From NCBI GenBank assembly GCA_031772625.1, contig CM062818.1, forward strand, positions 1,284,876,277-1,284,940,276: a DNA stretch of 64,000 nucleotides, written 5' to 3'. Shown here piece after piece: positions 1 through 11,673 of this stretch (position 1 is the stretch's first letter; each line of letters starts with the position of its first letter). Under the pieces are notes generated by a model. The model did not search any database. It was given only the letters and a program-made list of their open reading frames with translations, and was not told the origin of the DNA. A program made the translations under genes and the position numbers. The DNA is from Pinus tabuliformis. Taxonomy: Eukaryota > Streptophyta > Pinopsida > Pinales > Pinaceae.

Positions 1-270
1 CTGTTGAAAACATGTAGGTTAGTTTTTAGGTATCTATCTCAAACACAAGCTTGCTCTCTCACTGGGCATTAAACTGCTCGCTCCAAGTCCATAACTACCC
101 CACTCAATGCAGGGACTTGCTGCCTCGCAGCTTCCCTGGTTTTTTTTGTGATGTAATCAAGGGGAATCAATAATAAGTAATGGTTAAGTCCAAAGTCTAT
201 AAAATTGAAATAAATTTAATTTTTTTTGCAACTTCAGAAAGACTAAACTTATTAGAACAGAAAAGCTCCA

Positions 271-728
271 CTAAGGAAACTCACTCATTTTTTAACTAAA
301 ATTCTACAAACACCCAAAAACAAAACTTTCCTGCAGCCATTGTGAAAACACACATAAAGATAGAAAAATGAGTGCTTGCAATAAATCAACTTCCATTTCA
401 ATTTCTTTAAAAATGTACCAATTCCTTCCCTTTTGCATGCCTACCATGATTTATTACCAAAAATAAAGTAGCAGCAACTCATCCATAAAAGGAAGCTACT
501 AAGGAAGCTCACTCATTTTTTTACTAAAATTATACAAACACCCAAAAACAAAATTTCCCTGTAGCCACTAGGAAAACACAGAAAGATAGAAAAAATGAGT
601 GCTTGCAATAAATAAACTTCCATTTCAATTTCTTTAAAAATGTACCAGTTCCTTCCCTTTTGCATGCCTACCATGATTTATTACCAAAAAATAAAGTAGC
701 AGCGACCCATCCATAAAAGGGAGCTACT
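271..728. repeat. 228-bp tandem duplication
   Basis: Two adjacent copies, 271-498 and 499-728, match over nearly their whole length. Both run from a CTAAGGAA start through a shared block ending in a CCATAAAAGG(A/G)AGCTACT stretch. They differ by scattered substitutions and 1-2 base indels. No coding potential is seen. It looks like a local duplication of non-coding DNA. Confidence 0.85.
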
Positions 729-2404
729 GCACTCTGATAGATTGATTTCATTTCTAGCATTGCCATTTTCCTTGCTTCATGCTCCTACTTGCCTTATTTT
801 ATCTTCTCTCTTTGCTTTATTTTATTTGTTTTCAGTGCATGTTCTGTTCAGATTTTTTTTGCCTTTTTATCATCTTAACTACGATTGTATTGTATATTTT
901 ATATTTGTGTGTATTTGTGAGTGCTCAATTTTTTTTTTCAAATTTTATTTTCTTGATTTCATATCCATGATCATCATTGGACATATTGTTGTTACAAGAA
1001 AGTTAAATTGGTACATATCTTCTCTTTCCTTTATACACATTTGAAATAAAAAAGCTCTCATTTATGAGGATCTCAGTGAACCATAAACCATTTCAAAAAA
1101 GTTCATCAAATCATTTTGTATGGTAAATCAGATTAAATCATTGTGCACTATGCTAACAAACACACTTACAAATCTTTTCATAGACATGACAGAAAAACAA
1201 TAAATTTATTCCAAATCTTATCTTCAATTTTTTCACACAACTCATCTACATATTTTCAATGTCACATTCCCCACTTGCCATTGGCGTTGATTCACTTTTT
1301 GGAGTTTTAAGTTGAAATCTGGACAAACAGTTTTTTTATTAAATCTGGATATTTAATTACTTAAAATACATTTTAATTATATGTACTAGCATCATATGAA
1401 CCAAAACCTGAAAAAACACTAAGTGTGGAGACTAGAGAGTTCACTATCCAATATATTTAATATAATTTTTTTATAAACACTTAATATAGAAATTGGCATT
1501 TTATTTTTTTAATATAGAATTTTGGTAAACCAAAAATTTCGTTTATTACTACACTAACATAATTGTATCAGCCAATTTCCAAACATGGTAAATATGTTTT
1601 ATATAGATCTTAATATTGCGTTATTTTTAGCCAATAGTTTGCATTCTCATTTTTTTGGACTTAGCTGAACTTAAAACGAGTGTTTTTCGTTTTGATTTTG
1701 GCCATAACAGGACAACGACCACAATGTTGCAACTTTTTTCTGTTGAACAGTAATGAGAGCAATTTTCTATTCAACATTAGTGAGAGAAACCTACTCTATG
1801 GGGAAATTTTATGTTCAACATTAGTGAGAGCAACTTACTCTATGGGAAAATTGCAATCAGTGCTCAAGGAGTAAGTCAATTTTTATATAAAATTCTTTTA
1901 TTTTTAATATGTGAGCAAAAATTTAAATTTATATATGGTTGTAATACAATTTAAACCAAATAAAATTTTTGTTTTTTTCTATCTTTCGAAAAGTGAATGA
2001 AAGAGAAATAATAACTCAACTAAAAATTTGAATATGTCCACTTCCAATTCCAAGAAATAGTGTTGTTGAAAACACGATTATTAAATGCAAAAAGAAGATG
2101 TATTTATGCTAAAACATATTCTAAAACATTCAACTTTTCTGCCTTTACAAATGACTAAAATAGATAGAAAAATTAGACAATTTATGTAAACATTGAAAAA
2201 CTTTTAAGTGGATTTGAGAAATTATTAAATATTATAAAGAATTAATAGGTATATTATTATATATTATAAAGAATAAATAGGTATATTCTCTCGTTAATAT
2301 CTTTTTGTGCAAAATTAATTTTTTAACATGGTTTTAATTGATGAAATGAAATTCATATATACCAATTAATTTATTTTTATTATATAGGTATTATATATCG
2401 AAAA
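729..2404. other. AT-rich stretch, no gene recognised
   Basis: Mostly A/T-rich sequence with homopolymer runs. The short open frames here (for example 742-1044) translate to F/L/I/Y-rich low-complexity peptides with no recognisable domain. The right end, just before 2405, has an AT-rich tract ending in TATAG and may be the 5' non-coding or intron part of the hAT gene that follows. A small 44-bp tandem repeat lies at 1770-1857. Confidence 0.6.
1770..1857. repeat. 44-bp tandem repeat, two copies plus a partial one
   Basis: The motif TTCAACATTAGTGAGAG recurs at 1770 and 1814 (period 44) with the shared tail ACT(CT)ACTCTATGGG-type sequence. A more diverged partial copy (GTTGAACAGTAATGAGAG) begins near 1742. 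Confidence 0.8.
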
Positions 2405-3144
2405 ATGTCTTCAAACAAAGGGAATCAACTTTCTATCAATTTTTTTCTGGATTGTCTACTACATCTCAAGTTTCATCGCCTGATAAAGAAAATCATGATT
2501 TTGATCTAAATGAAGACTTAGATGTCTTGGGGCATAATGAAGAATTTGGTGAAGAATTTCAATAGAGCGAACGTAGCACCCAAAAGAACAAAAAAATGAA
2601 CATAAGAAGAGAGTTTCATGATCAGTGGAAAACTAAGTATAAGTGGTTGAGAGAGGCAAAACATGAAGGAAAAATAGTTATGAAATGCATATATTGTGAA
2701 ATTCATAAGGCAATGGGGCCATGGGGAATTGGGACTAGTTTATCTACATTGCAACACAATTCTATAGTTGTTCATGCTAGTTCAAGCATTCATAAACTCT
2801 CATAGGCAAAGTGGATATGTGGAAATGAGAAGAAGATGAAGTCTATTACAAAACACATTGCATGCATTGATGATATGAACAAAGAAAAAGTCATCACTAC
2901 TATGAAATTAGTATATTGGATGGTGCAAGAGGATGTACTGCTCTCAAAATATGAATCTCTTTGTTTGTTTACAATGTCCTTACACACACCAAATATTCCA
3001 AAGAATAAAGATTATGCATTATATACAAATCAAATGGTTGCAAAAGAATTCCTTTTTGTTATATCTCAATATCTTGAAGAGCTACAAATTTCCAAAATGC
3101 TAGATAGCCCTTTTTTTCATTGATGCTAGATGAAAGTACAGATA
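2405..3144 (+). pseudogene. hAT-type (ZNF862-like) transposase, 5' part
   Basis: Left half of a hAT-superfamily transposase-like gene. From 2596 the translation reads as a TTF/BED-type zinc-finger segment (FHDQWKTKYKWL...MKCIYC). From 2836 it continues with the helical block that precedes the catalytic domain. The acidic motif LMLDESTD, which carries the first catalytic Asp in this family, ends exactly at the Gypsy-1 insertion. The reading frame is broken: a stop follows the N-terminal acidic region near 2563, and frames switch between 2805 and 2836. The rest of the same gene resumes at 15466 on the same strand. Known of the family: such genes are either transposases or host genes derived from them. 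Here it is clearly a dead copy. No terminal inverted repeats or 8-bp target duplication were identified. Confidence 0.85.
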
Positions 3145-4078
3145 TGTTGAAGCCCTGAAAATCGGGTCAACCACAAGGGGGATACCCACCCGGTCCGGAC
3201 CTTGGTTAGCAGCTCCTTTTCCGTTTGGTGTAGTGGGTCCAACTGGGGATATGGGACCAGTTTCCCAATATGTGTGTGTGTGTGTTGAGAATTGATATTT
3301 CCTTTCTAATAATTCCTAAGTTAAAATGCTTTTATTCTAAATATACTCTAACAACATGCAATTGTATCCTAATAAACAAAAATATCTAATTCTAAACTAA
3401 CTCGGGATGTAATCTTTCTGTTATGCGATCTAAAATGATTTCAAATAACAATTGGTAATAAAGATCATTCAACTGCTATGAGAAAAGAATTCAATAAAGA
3501 TAAACCGTTTCGTATAAAAAGTTAGACGAAATAATTGTGAAAAACATATCACATAATAAGCTACTCATATATTAAACATAAATAAATAGCTATCACCGTA
3601 CAAAAGTGCCAAATGATAACTCAAGCATTCACGTATTCATATATAAATAACTGAACATGAATATCACTTTAACACATAGGCAGAAATAGTTAAGAGATAA
3701 AAGTACCATTTATAAATAGTTCTACTCACGAGCTTCAAGCAATAATGATTTATTTCTTCTTAATTCGACATTTACTAAGAGTACAAAAGTGCAACATCAG
3801 TAGTAGATATTAAACGCAAATATCAATAAATCGTGTTCCATTCATTCATCAAAACCTCCTCAGAGGGTGCAAAAGTGCATGTTCTGAGGACCAGTTTTTG
3901 ACAAATTCCAGGACCTTTCCTAAATGCATGAGAAGGGTTTAAATACTACTAACTAAATCTAAAAATAATCTATTATAAAAATTTAGGATGCGGTTTAAAT
4001 GACCATCCTCATTTCAGGCAAAAATAAAACAAAATTAAAACTAAAACTAAATCTAAAACTAAAACTAACAACTAACTA

Positions 4079-5105
4079 TTTGTGTATCTGCTCCTTGTAA
4101 TCGTAAGCATTCAGCATTTGCTTGAGGAGAGTTGGCTAACCGACTTCTGACTTTAGCTGTCTTGCAAAAACAAAATCGGCAAGAGCTGGCGCCATTTTTT
4201 CGACAGAATTAATGATGCATTTGAGAGTCATGCACTGGCTATGTGGTTATACCAAGTACATCCAGTAAGAATCCCAATTCAACTTTGTTAATCTTCTAAT
4301 GGACTCTGCCTTCTCTTGAGCCTTCTGTCTCCAATTTGTCTGCAGTTGCTGTACATATCTATATACAACTTGAGAATATCCCCCATAAATACCACTGGTT
4401 TTAGAGTTCAAGTTTTGCTTTTTTGTGTTTAGCGCTTTTTTCTACAAATTTCTGGGCTTATAGGTGACTGAGCAATTAGAGGCTTTCCATCTTGAGGGGT
4501 TTTGCTTGGCAATGCGCGATTAGCGCTAATCGCGCATCAGAAACTGCCTCCGTTTCTCGATCTGGGCTTCCTTGGTGTGATTTTTGCCTCTTGTGCATTT
4601 TTTGTTAGAGGTTATAAAACTTAATTTTTTGTGGAAATAACAGCTCCGTGAGTTCTTGTCCCTGAGTCTTAAATTGTCTGTTTGTGATATTAGCACTATC
4701 CATTACCCATTTAACCATGACTGTGTATGGAAAAATTTTGGGTCTAGCCGCTATCCGGTGCAAGAATGAACATGCAAGGTCTGTAATAGATGCCTCAAAA
4801 GACCTGTGTGAGCCTGCAGTAGCTGTAACCTCCATTATCTTGGGATTTTCTTCTTCTAGTAAATTGTACATGCCCTCCCAAGTAGTAATACTGGCATCTC
4901 TGTTACAAGCAGTGTCTGTGTATAGGGGCGTCATTTTTTTATCTTCAGAACTCGGAGCTTTACCCTTCTTTCCCATAATGTTTTGAGCACTGCTATGTAT
5001 ACCTCTATTCTCTTCGCTCTTGCAATTTTCAAATGAGGCAAGAGTAATGATAAGAAAAAGGTGACGGGAAAGCTTTAAATGCTGAAAACATATAAAATAT
5101 ACCAC
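4079..5105 (-). pseudogene. LTR-resident open frame, left copy (broken)
   Basis: Left-LTR copy of the LTR-encoded protein described at 13745-14807. The first part (start MGKKGKAPSS at 4976, stop at 4605) is open for about 123 residues. The second part (about 4405-4079) has at least two stops that the right LTR lacks: the Lys after YWMYLV is TAA, and the Gln in VGQPTLL is TAG. The protein is not recognised. Many differences between the two copies change amino acids, as expected for neutral drift after insertion. Confidence 0.6.
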
Positions 5106-5237
5106 CTTACGTGAAATGGCTCTTTGATTATATCAAAAACCATATTTCATTAATGATTACCAACTAGCTCATTAATTAGCATTAACGCACATAACCGAGC
5201 CTCGGTTTATGGAAAAATCTTTTTGAAAGGTGAGCCC

Positions 5238-5335
5238 TATGGATCTGCGATGAGACAATTCTGCGATTTGCTTTGCAACATTGCAGATCGCAATATCGCA
5301 GATCACAATATCGCAGAATCGTAATATCGCTAGTT
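5238..5335. repeat. TCGCA/GCGAT motif cluster in left LTR
   Basis: An imperfect array of short units such as TCGCAATATCGCA and GATCGCAATATCGCAG packed into about 100 bases, with more copies of GCGAT/ATCGC to about 5405. On the minus strand this is roughly 430 bases into the LTR, i.e. in U3, where promoter or enhancer repeats are expected. The right LTR has the same cluster. Confidence 0.7.
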
Positions 5336-5760
5336 TGTAGTGTGACAATTATCCATTAATGTGTTTCAGTGAAATGCGATTTGCGATATGCACCATCGCA
5401 TATCGGCGGTTTGAAATATTTCAGCTTTAAGTTATATTCGAGAGATGTGATGCGATGAATGTTTTTAGTGCATAGTTCCGCATCATGATATCGCACTTAG
5501 AATTCTGCTTGTAGGAAGGCATCCATTACCCTTTTTTGCGATGCGACATGCTTTTAAGAAGCGGTTTTATTCTAATCTATCATGAAACTTAAGTCTTTCA
5601 GATTTTTCAAGGGTATCTTCCTAAGTTTATGATAGTAAGTTTTTGTTAAAAGATGAAATACAAGCATTAATCGATTTTTAAATTTTTGAATAAGGGTCCC
5701 CACTTATTTGGTATTAGTGATAAAACTAAATAAGAAGGGGGGTTGTTAATGGCCACAACA

Positions 5761-6863
5761 ATTGGCGATTCACTTGGAAGAACCAGTTATCTCTTTTTTT
5801 CTTTTGAATTTTCTAAACTTCCAAAACATAAAACTTTCTAGAAAATCAAACTTTATTATAGAAAGATAAAGTACATGATGATTTCAGCTGTCAATGATAG
5901 TTTGTTTCTTATATGTTAATTTTGGTGATTTACTTCCTAAAGCTAGTCATTGTATCTACATCAGTCGCTACTTGGTTTATAAAGATAAAAACAAAGCCTT
6001 CTTTATAAATTAGTTTTAATGCTCATTTGTCATAGGTAGAGCCTCTGCTGCTAACAGGCATTTATAGCCTCGACAAGGTTACCTGTTACCCAGCAATGAT
6101 CCTATATCCCGCTTGGAGAAATATACAATTTTCAAAGAGAAATCCATATATACACTCATTACTTTCATTTTCTTTTAACCCTTAAAGAACAATTCCTTGG
6201 TTTGGTAGCCAAATTATGACAATGCCACTCACTTGATTTATAACTTTGCTGAACAAGCTGGCTCATGATGAGACCCCTTGTCTTTTGATTGCAACAATCT
6301 TCAGTCATTTCCCTGTTGTGGTATGCAGTTTTGGCAAAGTCAGCAAGATATAATATCTATGATCATGATAAGTCGGTTCGTGATGAGACATCTTATTCTT
6401 TAAGTTAAAGTGTATCGCTGGATTATTCCTTCAAGGTCATAATTTCCTAGGTGGGGAGGAAGTCATTGTTTCCTTAAGAATAGCTCTGGACGACAATAGT
6501 ATAGTTTTTTGGAAAGAGATTTTCTATAGAAAATCTTTGTTTTGTTATTGATACCTTTCATTTGACTGATATAAAACAAATTCTTACTAAAGGTTGCTTT
6601 TTATCAAAATTTACAAGGTTGAAACTAGTATCATATTCGGGCTTATAGCCTTTGACTATATCTTTGAATAATAATGACCAATTTTCTAAACTATTTCTAT
6701 TTATACAAGCGAAAAAACAAAATCTAAAGGAAATACTTGTATTTTTCATGAATTCCAAATGTAACCATTTACAACTGGTTTTATTATGAAAATAAAGGAA
6801 AAACTAATCTACAAAAACAGAAGAATGATCTCCTATGGAAAGTATTTTTTGAGTATCTGCCTG
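5761..6863. other. Gypsy-1 3' untranslated segment
   Basis: About 1.1 kb between the integrase C-terminus and the 3' LTR. No protein domain is seen; short open frames such as 6558-6758 have no recognisable motif. At the LTR edge (5763-5771) the plus strand reads TGGCGATTC, which resembles a plant gypsy primer-binding site in the orientation opposite to the genes (see findings). Confidence 0.6.
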
Positions 6864-7901
6864 TTAACAGGTAAAGATTCTCTTTTTCCTATTAAATCCT
6901 GTAACATAAAAGTAGATGGGGCCTATGATTTTTGCAATTTGGAAAGGTCCAAGCCACATTCGTTGAAATTTTGTATGTTTTCCTTTTTCCTCATGAGCAT
7001 TGTCCCATTTTAAAACTAGATCTCCCATTTGAAAGTCCTTTCTGGATATCATGTTTGAATCAAAAGAAGCTTTTACTAATGCTTGGTGATGAGCATGAGT
7101 TATCTTAGCCTGTTCACGTTGCTCTTCTAGTTTAAGTATTTCTAGCTACCTTAGCTGTAAAGAAGAAGTTGGTGCTTCATCAATATATTGAACTAAGGCC
7201 AAGGAGGGAATTGCTAGATGAGTTGGAAGAACCACTTCTTTTCCATAAACTAAATTAAAGGGATAAGTGCCAATGGAGGCTTTCTGTGTTATTCAGTCTG
7301 CCAATAAAGCATATATTAAAGACTTGTGCCAATTTTTGTGAGTTTGATCAATGGTTCTCTTAATGATTCTGATTAAGTTTTTATTCATAGATTCAGCTAA
7401 CCCATTCCCCTGTGGGTAATAATTGGTAGAGTATTTAAGCTTAAAACCTCTTTTGAGTGCAAATTCAGTCATAGCATTTCCAGAAAAATACGATGCATTA
7501 TCAAACATTAAAGAAGAAGGTAAACCAAACCTGGTGATTATGAACTGATCTATGAAATCAATAATGCGTTCGGCATTAGCTGTCTTGAGAGGAACTGCTT
7601 CTACCCATTTAGTGAAATAATCTGTAGCTGTAAGGATATACCTATGCTGTTTAGAAGAATGAGGAACGATATCACCTATTATATCCAATCCCCATTGATC
7701 AAAAGGCTGCTCAATGTTGACTGGTTGCAAAGGCAATGATGGTTTATTTTGTCTTCCTGCAGCAGTTTGACAAAATTGGCATTTCCTTACGTAGCTATGT
7801 GTGTCTTTGAATAGTGCGGGCCAGTAATAACTTGCGCACAGGATTTTATGTGTTGTAGCATCTCCAGCGTAATGTCCACCTACTGGTCCATCATGGAGTT
7901 C
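6864..7901 (-). pseudogene. Gypsy-1 integrase
   Basis: Integrase that would insert the cDNA copy into the genome. In order: an HHCC zinc-binding segment (about 7900-7745, with GHYAGDA and CQFC); the catalytic core 7736-7293 with its three acidic residues visible in WGLDIIGD, FDNASYF and GLAESMNK; then LVYGKEVVLP; and a C-terminal segment 7052-6864 (GDLVLKW...WLGPFQI) typical of gypsy integrases. Stops separate it from the upstream RNase H (TAG at 7902), follow ALLAD near 7293, and occur again before the C-terminal segment near 7148. The catalytic triad is preserved although the frame is not. Confidence 0.9.
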
Positions 7902-8804
7902 CTACAACACCTTTTCAGCGTTAGATTTCTCAAGACATCTAAGGAGAACAGAATCATAATTTATCCTAAAAAGTACATCGTTCACGAGCTGATATTGCTT
8001 AGCCTTCAACCTTAGAGCTCTTTTCTTTGTATAATCAAGGTTTGAAGGGGCATATCTTTTCTTTAGATAAAATATGATATCAGCATATAATGAATCAACA
8101 TCGTTGAGGCTTACCTCGTACATTTGTATCTCTGCAGATGGTATTTCAAAAATAAGCAATGCCCCAGCCAGTATTTTGCAAAATCCTTGACCTCTTACAA
8201 TACTTGCTGGTTTAATTTCAACATCATATTCTTGTAATACGGTAACCCAATTGGCTCTTTTCTCACCCACATCTTTCTGTACTAAGATATTTCTTACTGC
8301 TGGAAACGGTACTATGATTTTTGTATGGGTTTTAAGGAGAAAAGGTCTGAAATATTTTATCGCTTTGAAAACAGCATAAGCTTGTTTCTCTACGTCTAAA
8401 TAATTTAATTCAACCCCTTGTAGATTTGAACTGAAAAAGGCAATTGGGGCTTCCACTTTGTCTTGATTTGCTTGAGTGAATATCGCAACATATGATCTAT
8501 CAGAGGCAAATGTATATAAAATTAAAGGATCAGAAAAAATTGGAGTTGCTAAAGATGGAGCGTTAACAATTGCTTGTTTGATCAGATTGAATGCTTCATA
8601 TTCATCTTGGCCCCATTTGAAGATTGAGTTCTTTTTAATCATTGCTTGTAAAGGAGATACGATCCTTGAAAAATCTAGAACAAATCTATTCACAAAGTTA
8701 ATCTGGCCAAGGAAGGATTGCATAGCTTTCTTGTTGTGAGGTAGGGTTATTTCGGAAATCTCCTTGATTCTGTTAGGATCAATATGGATTCCAGATTTTG
8801 ACAC
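7902..8804 (-). pseudogene. Gypsy-1 RT thumb/connection and gypsy-type RNase H
   Basis: Open for 300 residues. Begins with the end of reverse transcriptase (SKSGIHIDPNRIKEI, FLGQINFVNRFV), then the canonical gypsy RNase H (LYTFASDRSYVAIFTQ, IAFFSSNLQG, LNYLDVEKQAYAVFKAIKYF), then the linker to integrase. It ends at a TAG that interrupts the step into the integrase zinc finger. The first acidic residue (SD) and the E of DVEKQ are present. This is the element's second RNase H; another lies upstream of RT at 9873-10799. Confidence 0.9.
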
Positions 8805-9737
8805 TATGAATCCAAGAAGTTTTCCTTCACTTAATGCAAAAAATGACTTTTTTGGGTTAAGTGAAATTCCATATCTTTAACAGCTTTGAAAGATCTATTT
8901 TAAATCTTTGAGATGATTGCTTCGCTTCTTGGAATACACAGTTATATCATCAAAATAGATTACTACCGATTTGTTTACTAATCCCTTAAATGTGATGTCC
9001 ATGGCCCTTTGAAATGTGGCACCAGCGTTGATCAAACCAAAAGGCATCTTTTGATATGCATAAGTACCCCATTTGGTTCTGAACGTGGTTTTTAATTGAT
9101 CATCGGGATGGACCAAAACTTGGTTGTAGCCAGAGAAACCATCCAAGAGGGACATTAATTATGATCCTGCAACTGCCTGCAATATTTGCTCCATGGGAGG
9201 TAAAGGAAAATTATCTTTTTGGCAGGCTTTGTTAAGATTTCAAAAGTCAATGCAAATTCTAATGTCTCCGTTTTTCTTTCTAACGGGAACCATGTTGGAA
9301 ACCCATTTAGAATGTCGAACGGGAAAAATGATTTTGGCTTTCAATAACTTATTGAGCTCAGATTTGATTTGGTTTTCTAGATTAGGATGGATCTTTCTTA
9401 GCTTTTGCTGGACAGGTTTTTCATCGTTTATCATTGGGATAGTATGTTGGATGATAGAAGTATCATAAGTCTTAAGTTCATCGTAGTTCCAAGCAAAGAC
9501 ACTTTTGTATTGTTTCAAGAGACGAACATACGCTAATTTTTCTTCAGGAGCTAGGCCAAGGCCTAGGTTGATATTTTGTGGCTTGGTATTGATTCCTAGA
9601 TTTACTAATTCATAGTTTAGAGTTGAACTTTGAAGTTTTGAATTGGTAGATCTTTTGAATCGATCTTTCAAATCATATAGATCTTCTAATTTGACTACTG
9701 ACTTTGGTATAGCATTATTAGTGTTATCTTGTTGCAA
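8805..9737 (-). pseudogene. Gypsy-1 reverse transcriptase
   Basis: RNA-directed DNA polymerase. The 9737-9240 part holds the entry block (IHPNLENQIKSELNKLL, WVSNMVPVRKKNGDIRICIDF). The 9155-8895 part holds SLLDGFSGYNQV, TTFRTKWGTYAYQKMPFGL and the catalytic YFDDI. YGISLNPKKSFFALSEGKLLGFIVSK follows near 8870-8805. Stops interrupt it right after CIDF (an Arg position now TGA), before MSLLDGF (TAA), after HLKDLK and before RYGISL. The catalytic Asp pair is intact; the enzyme as encoded is not. Confidence 0.92.
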
Positions 9738-9872
9738 TGGTCTATCATGTTGGTCCTCATCAATTATCTAATTGGTGTAAGATCCCTCAGATGTGAGGAA
9801 GCTTACAATATCAGGATCATCGTTGAAAATTCTCCAATTGGTAATGTTATCAGGAATTGAGGGTCTAAAGAT

Positions 9873-10799
9873 TTATTCGATTGAAAATCTATCAGGGCTA
9901 TAGTCTTCGGAGGTAATGAGCTTCGAAGCTATGTTTGCTAAGAGGTTAGCACTAGCATTCTGGAGTCTGGGAATTAATGAAATATTGAATGCTATAAAAT
10001 GTTCAGTCAGATCTTGAACTAAAGATTGATAATTATTTAAATGACCTGATAGACAATGTATAGTATTCTGTACCTGTCTAATAACAATTTCAGAATCTCT
10101 GAAGACTTGTAGATATTTGATGTCTAATCCGATTGCTTTGTATAATCCTTGGACTAAAGCCTCGTATTCTGCAGTATTATTGGTGCAATCGAACTCGAGT
10201 CTACAAGTTAGCATAGTTTTGTTTCCCTCTGGACTGATTAATATGCATCCTGCTCCTGCTCCTTCGTTAGACTTGGAATCGTCAAAGAATAACTTCCAAA
10301 ATAAATATTTATTTACAAGATTATCTATAAAATTAATACATTTAGAACTATCCGGTTGAGAAAATTTTTCTACTTGAGATAAAACAAAATGTTCTAAGTA
10401 AGGTGAAGTATGAGCATTAAAAATTCCTAAGAAAGAATCAACATAATAGTTTCCAATAATATTGTTGCTGTATGCTACCGGTTCATTTTCTCCTTCCAAT
10501 TTTGTTACTATGTATTTCTGATGTATTTCTTGCTCAACCTTTATCTGATTTGGTTTACCATTGTAAGGGAGCCACATATGCGACCAATCGGTTGCAAAGT
10601 ATCCATGTAGTTTTTCAGACCAATCTCGGCTAAGAATTAATCCATAAAATTCTGGAATATCTGCGACTAAAATGTCGATAACTTGACATACCTTTGGATT
10701 AGATGACAACCTTATGGTAACCTGATTTAATTCACCGATCACTTCAACTTGCGATCGATCCAGCTGAACTATGCACAACAGACTTTTGAGGTTGAACAT
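9873..10799 (-). pseudogene. Gypsy-1 protease C-half plus additional RNase H
   Basis: Residues 1-110 finish the aspartic protease (VIDILVADIPEFYGLILSRDW). Residues from about 170 (roughly 10290-9890) form a complete RNase H fold: FFDDSKSNEGAGAG (first Asp), NNTAEYEAL (Glu), VFRDSEIVIRQV (second Asp), and NASANLLANIAS where the last Asp is replaced by Asn. This is the archaeal/plant-like RNase H known as an extra domain in Tat-type gypsy elements, distinct from the gypsy RNase H at 7902-8804. Its place between protease and RT is notable. The frame is shifted relative to the protease N-half; the shift lies near 10770. Confidence 0.85.
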
Positions 10800-11673
10800 T
10801 CAACTTTGCACATGTTGATTTTGGTAAGATATTAGATGAAGCTCCAGAATCCACTAAACAATTATGCAAATTTTTGTTGAAAACTTCATAAGTAAGAAGA
10901 AATGGGGGAGTATGAGATCTTGACCTTCCTCCAATTAAAGCGATATCATTTGGATCAATTTTATTAATCACATTAGTTGGAGGTTTTCCCATCTCATGGG
11001 AAGCTTGGGAGATTACAACGGCAGAGAAAGGTGCAACTGGTACTACATGTAATTCTTCCAAAAGTACGTTTTGCTGATGTTTTAACTTTCTCAATTCAGA
11101 AAAAGTGATGTTAGCCCTAGTCTTCTTCATATCTTCTATGGTATTATACTCCATTTCATCTGAAACAATCAATGTTTTAGATGGAGTTGTTGAATCTGTT
11201 TGGACTGGGCTTGTTTGAGTGGCTTTGGGTGTCGTTTTCTTGGCTGCAACTTTATCCTTAGGCGTTGAGCTTGCGCTCTTTGGCTTAGGAGTAGGTTTAG
11301 GAGGATCGAGTTGATTTCTACTTCGAGTACTAACCGGCGATGCCTCTTGATCCTCTTCATCTGGGAGGATGAAATCCCACATACCTTGTACCTCTACAAC
11401 TTCTTCTTCATCAGTAGGCTCTTCAGTAGCAATTTCCTCTTCTTCTTCTTCTGATTCAGCACTTGTGATAGCATTGGGAGGCTTTGAATCAGTCGAAGGG
11501 TTTCTTCTATAAGGCTTGTACGATTTTTTAGAAGAAGTCTCTGCTACTTGTTTCTTAATGTCAACCATTTCGTTAGACATGGTTTTCAAAACTTTCTGCA
11601 ATCCTTCTAAATCGAACGGATCTTTCGATTGTTTTTTCTTGGGGTCTTCCTTAAAAGTAACCTTCTTAGATCT
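10744..11673 (-). pseudogene. Gypsy-1 Gag C-terminal tail and protease N-half
   Basis: Continues the Gag frame after a single TGA at 11674-11676. It begins with a basic/acidic low-complexity tail (KKQSKD, ESEEEEEE, then S/T/P/K-rich), which could be nucleic-acid binding but has no CCHC knuckle that I can find. It then enters the protease with the catalytic motif LVDSGASSNILP (about 10858-10830). The frame runs out at 10744 because of a frameshift near 10770; the remainder of the protease is in the next frame. Confidence 0.85.

Larger units (their letters stand above)
3145..5760 (-). repeat. Gypsy-1 3' LTR (left copy)
   Basis: 2616-bp LTR, TG at 3145 to CA at 5760, matching 12874-15465 throughout. 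It contains a (TG)n run near 3270-3287, a minus-strand LTR-resident open frame (broken here), and a cluster of TCGCA/GCGAT motifs near 5238-5335. It is the downstream LTR because Gag lies next to the other copy. The inner edge at 5761 lacks an obvious polypurine tract in minus-strand sense; the nearest purine run (AAAAGAAAAAAAGAG) is about 30 bases inside. Confidence 0.92.

Noticed and set aside
742-1044. A 100-residue hydrophobic frame (and overlapping 63-residue frame)
   Set aside because: Low-complexity F/L/I/Y-rich translation of a T-rich stretch; no start context, motif or conservation evidence.
4684-4986. Plus-strand 100-residue frame in the Gypsy-1 LTR
   Set aside because: Shadow of the minus-strand LTR frame. 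The minus-strand reading has a second exon-like continuation and a better composition. The right-LTR counterpart is shorter.
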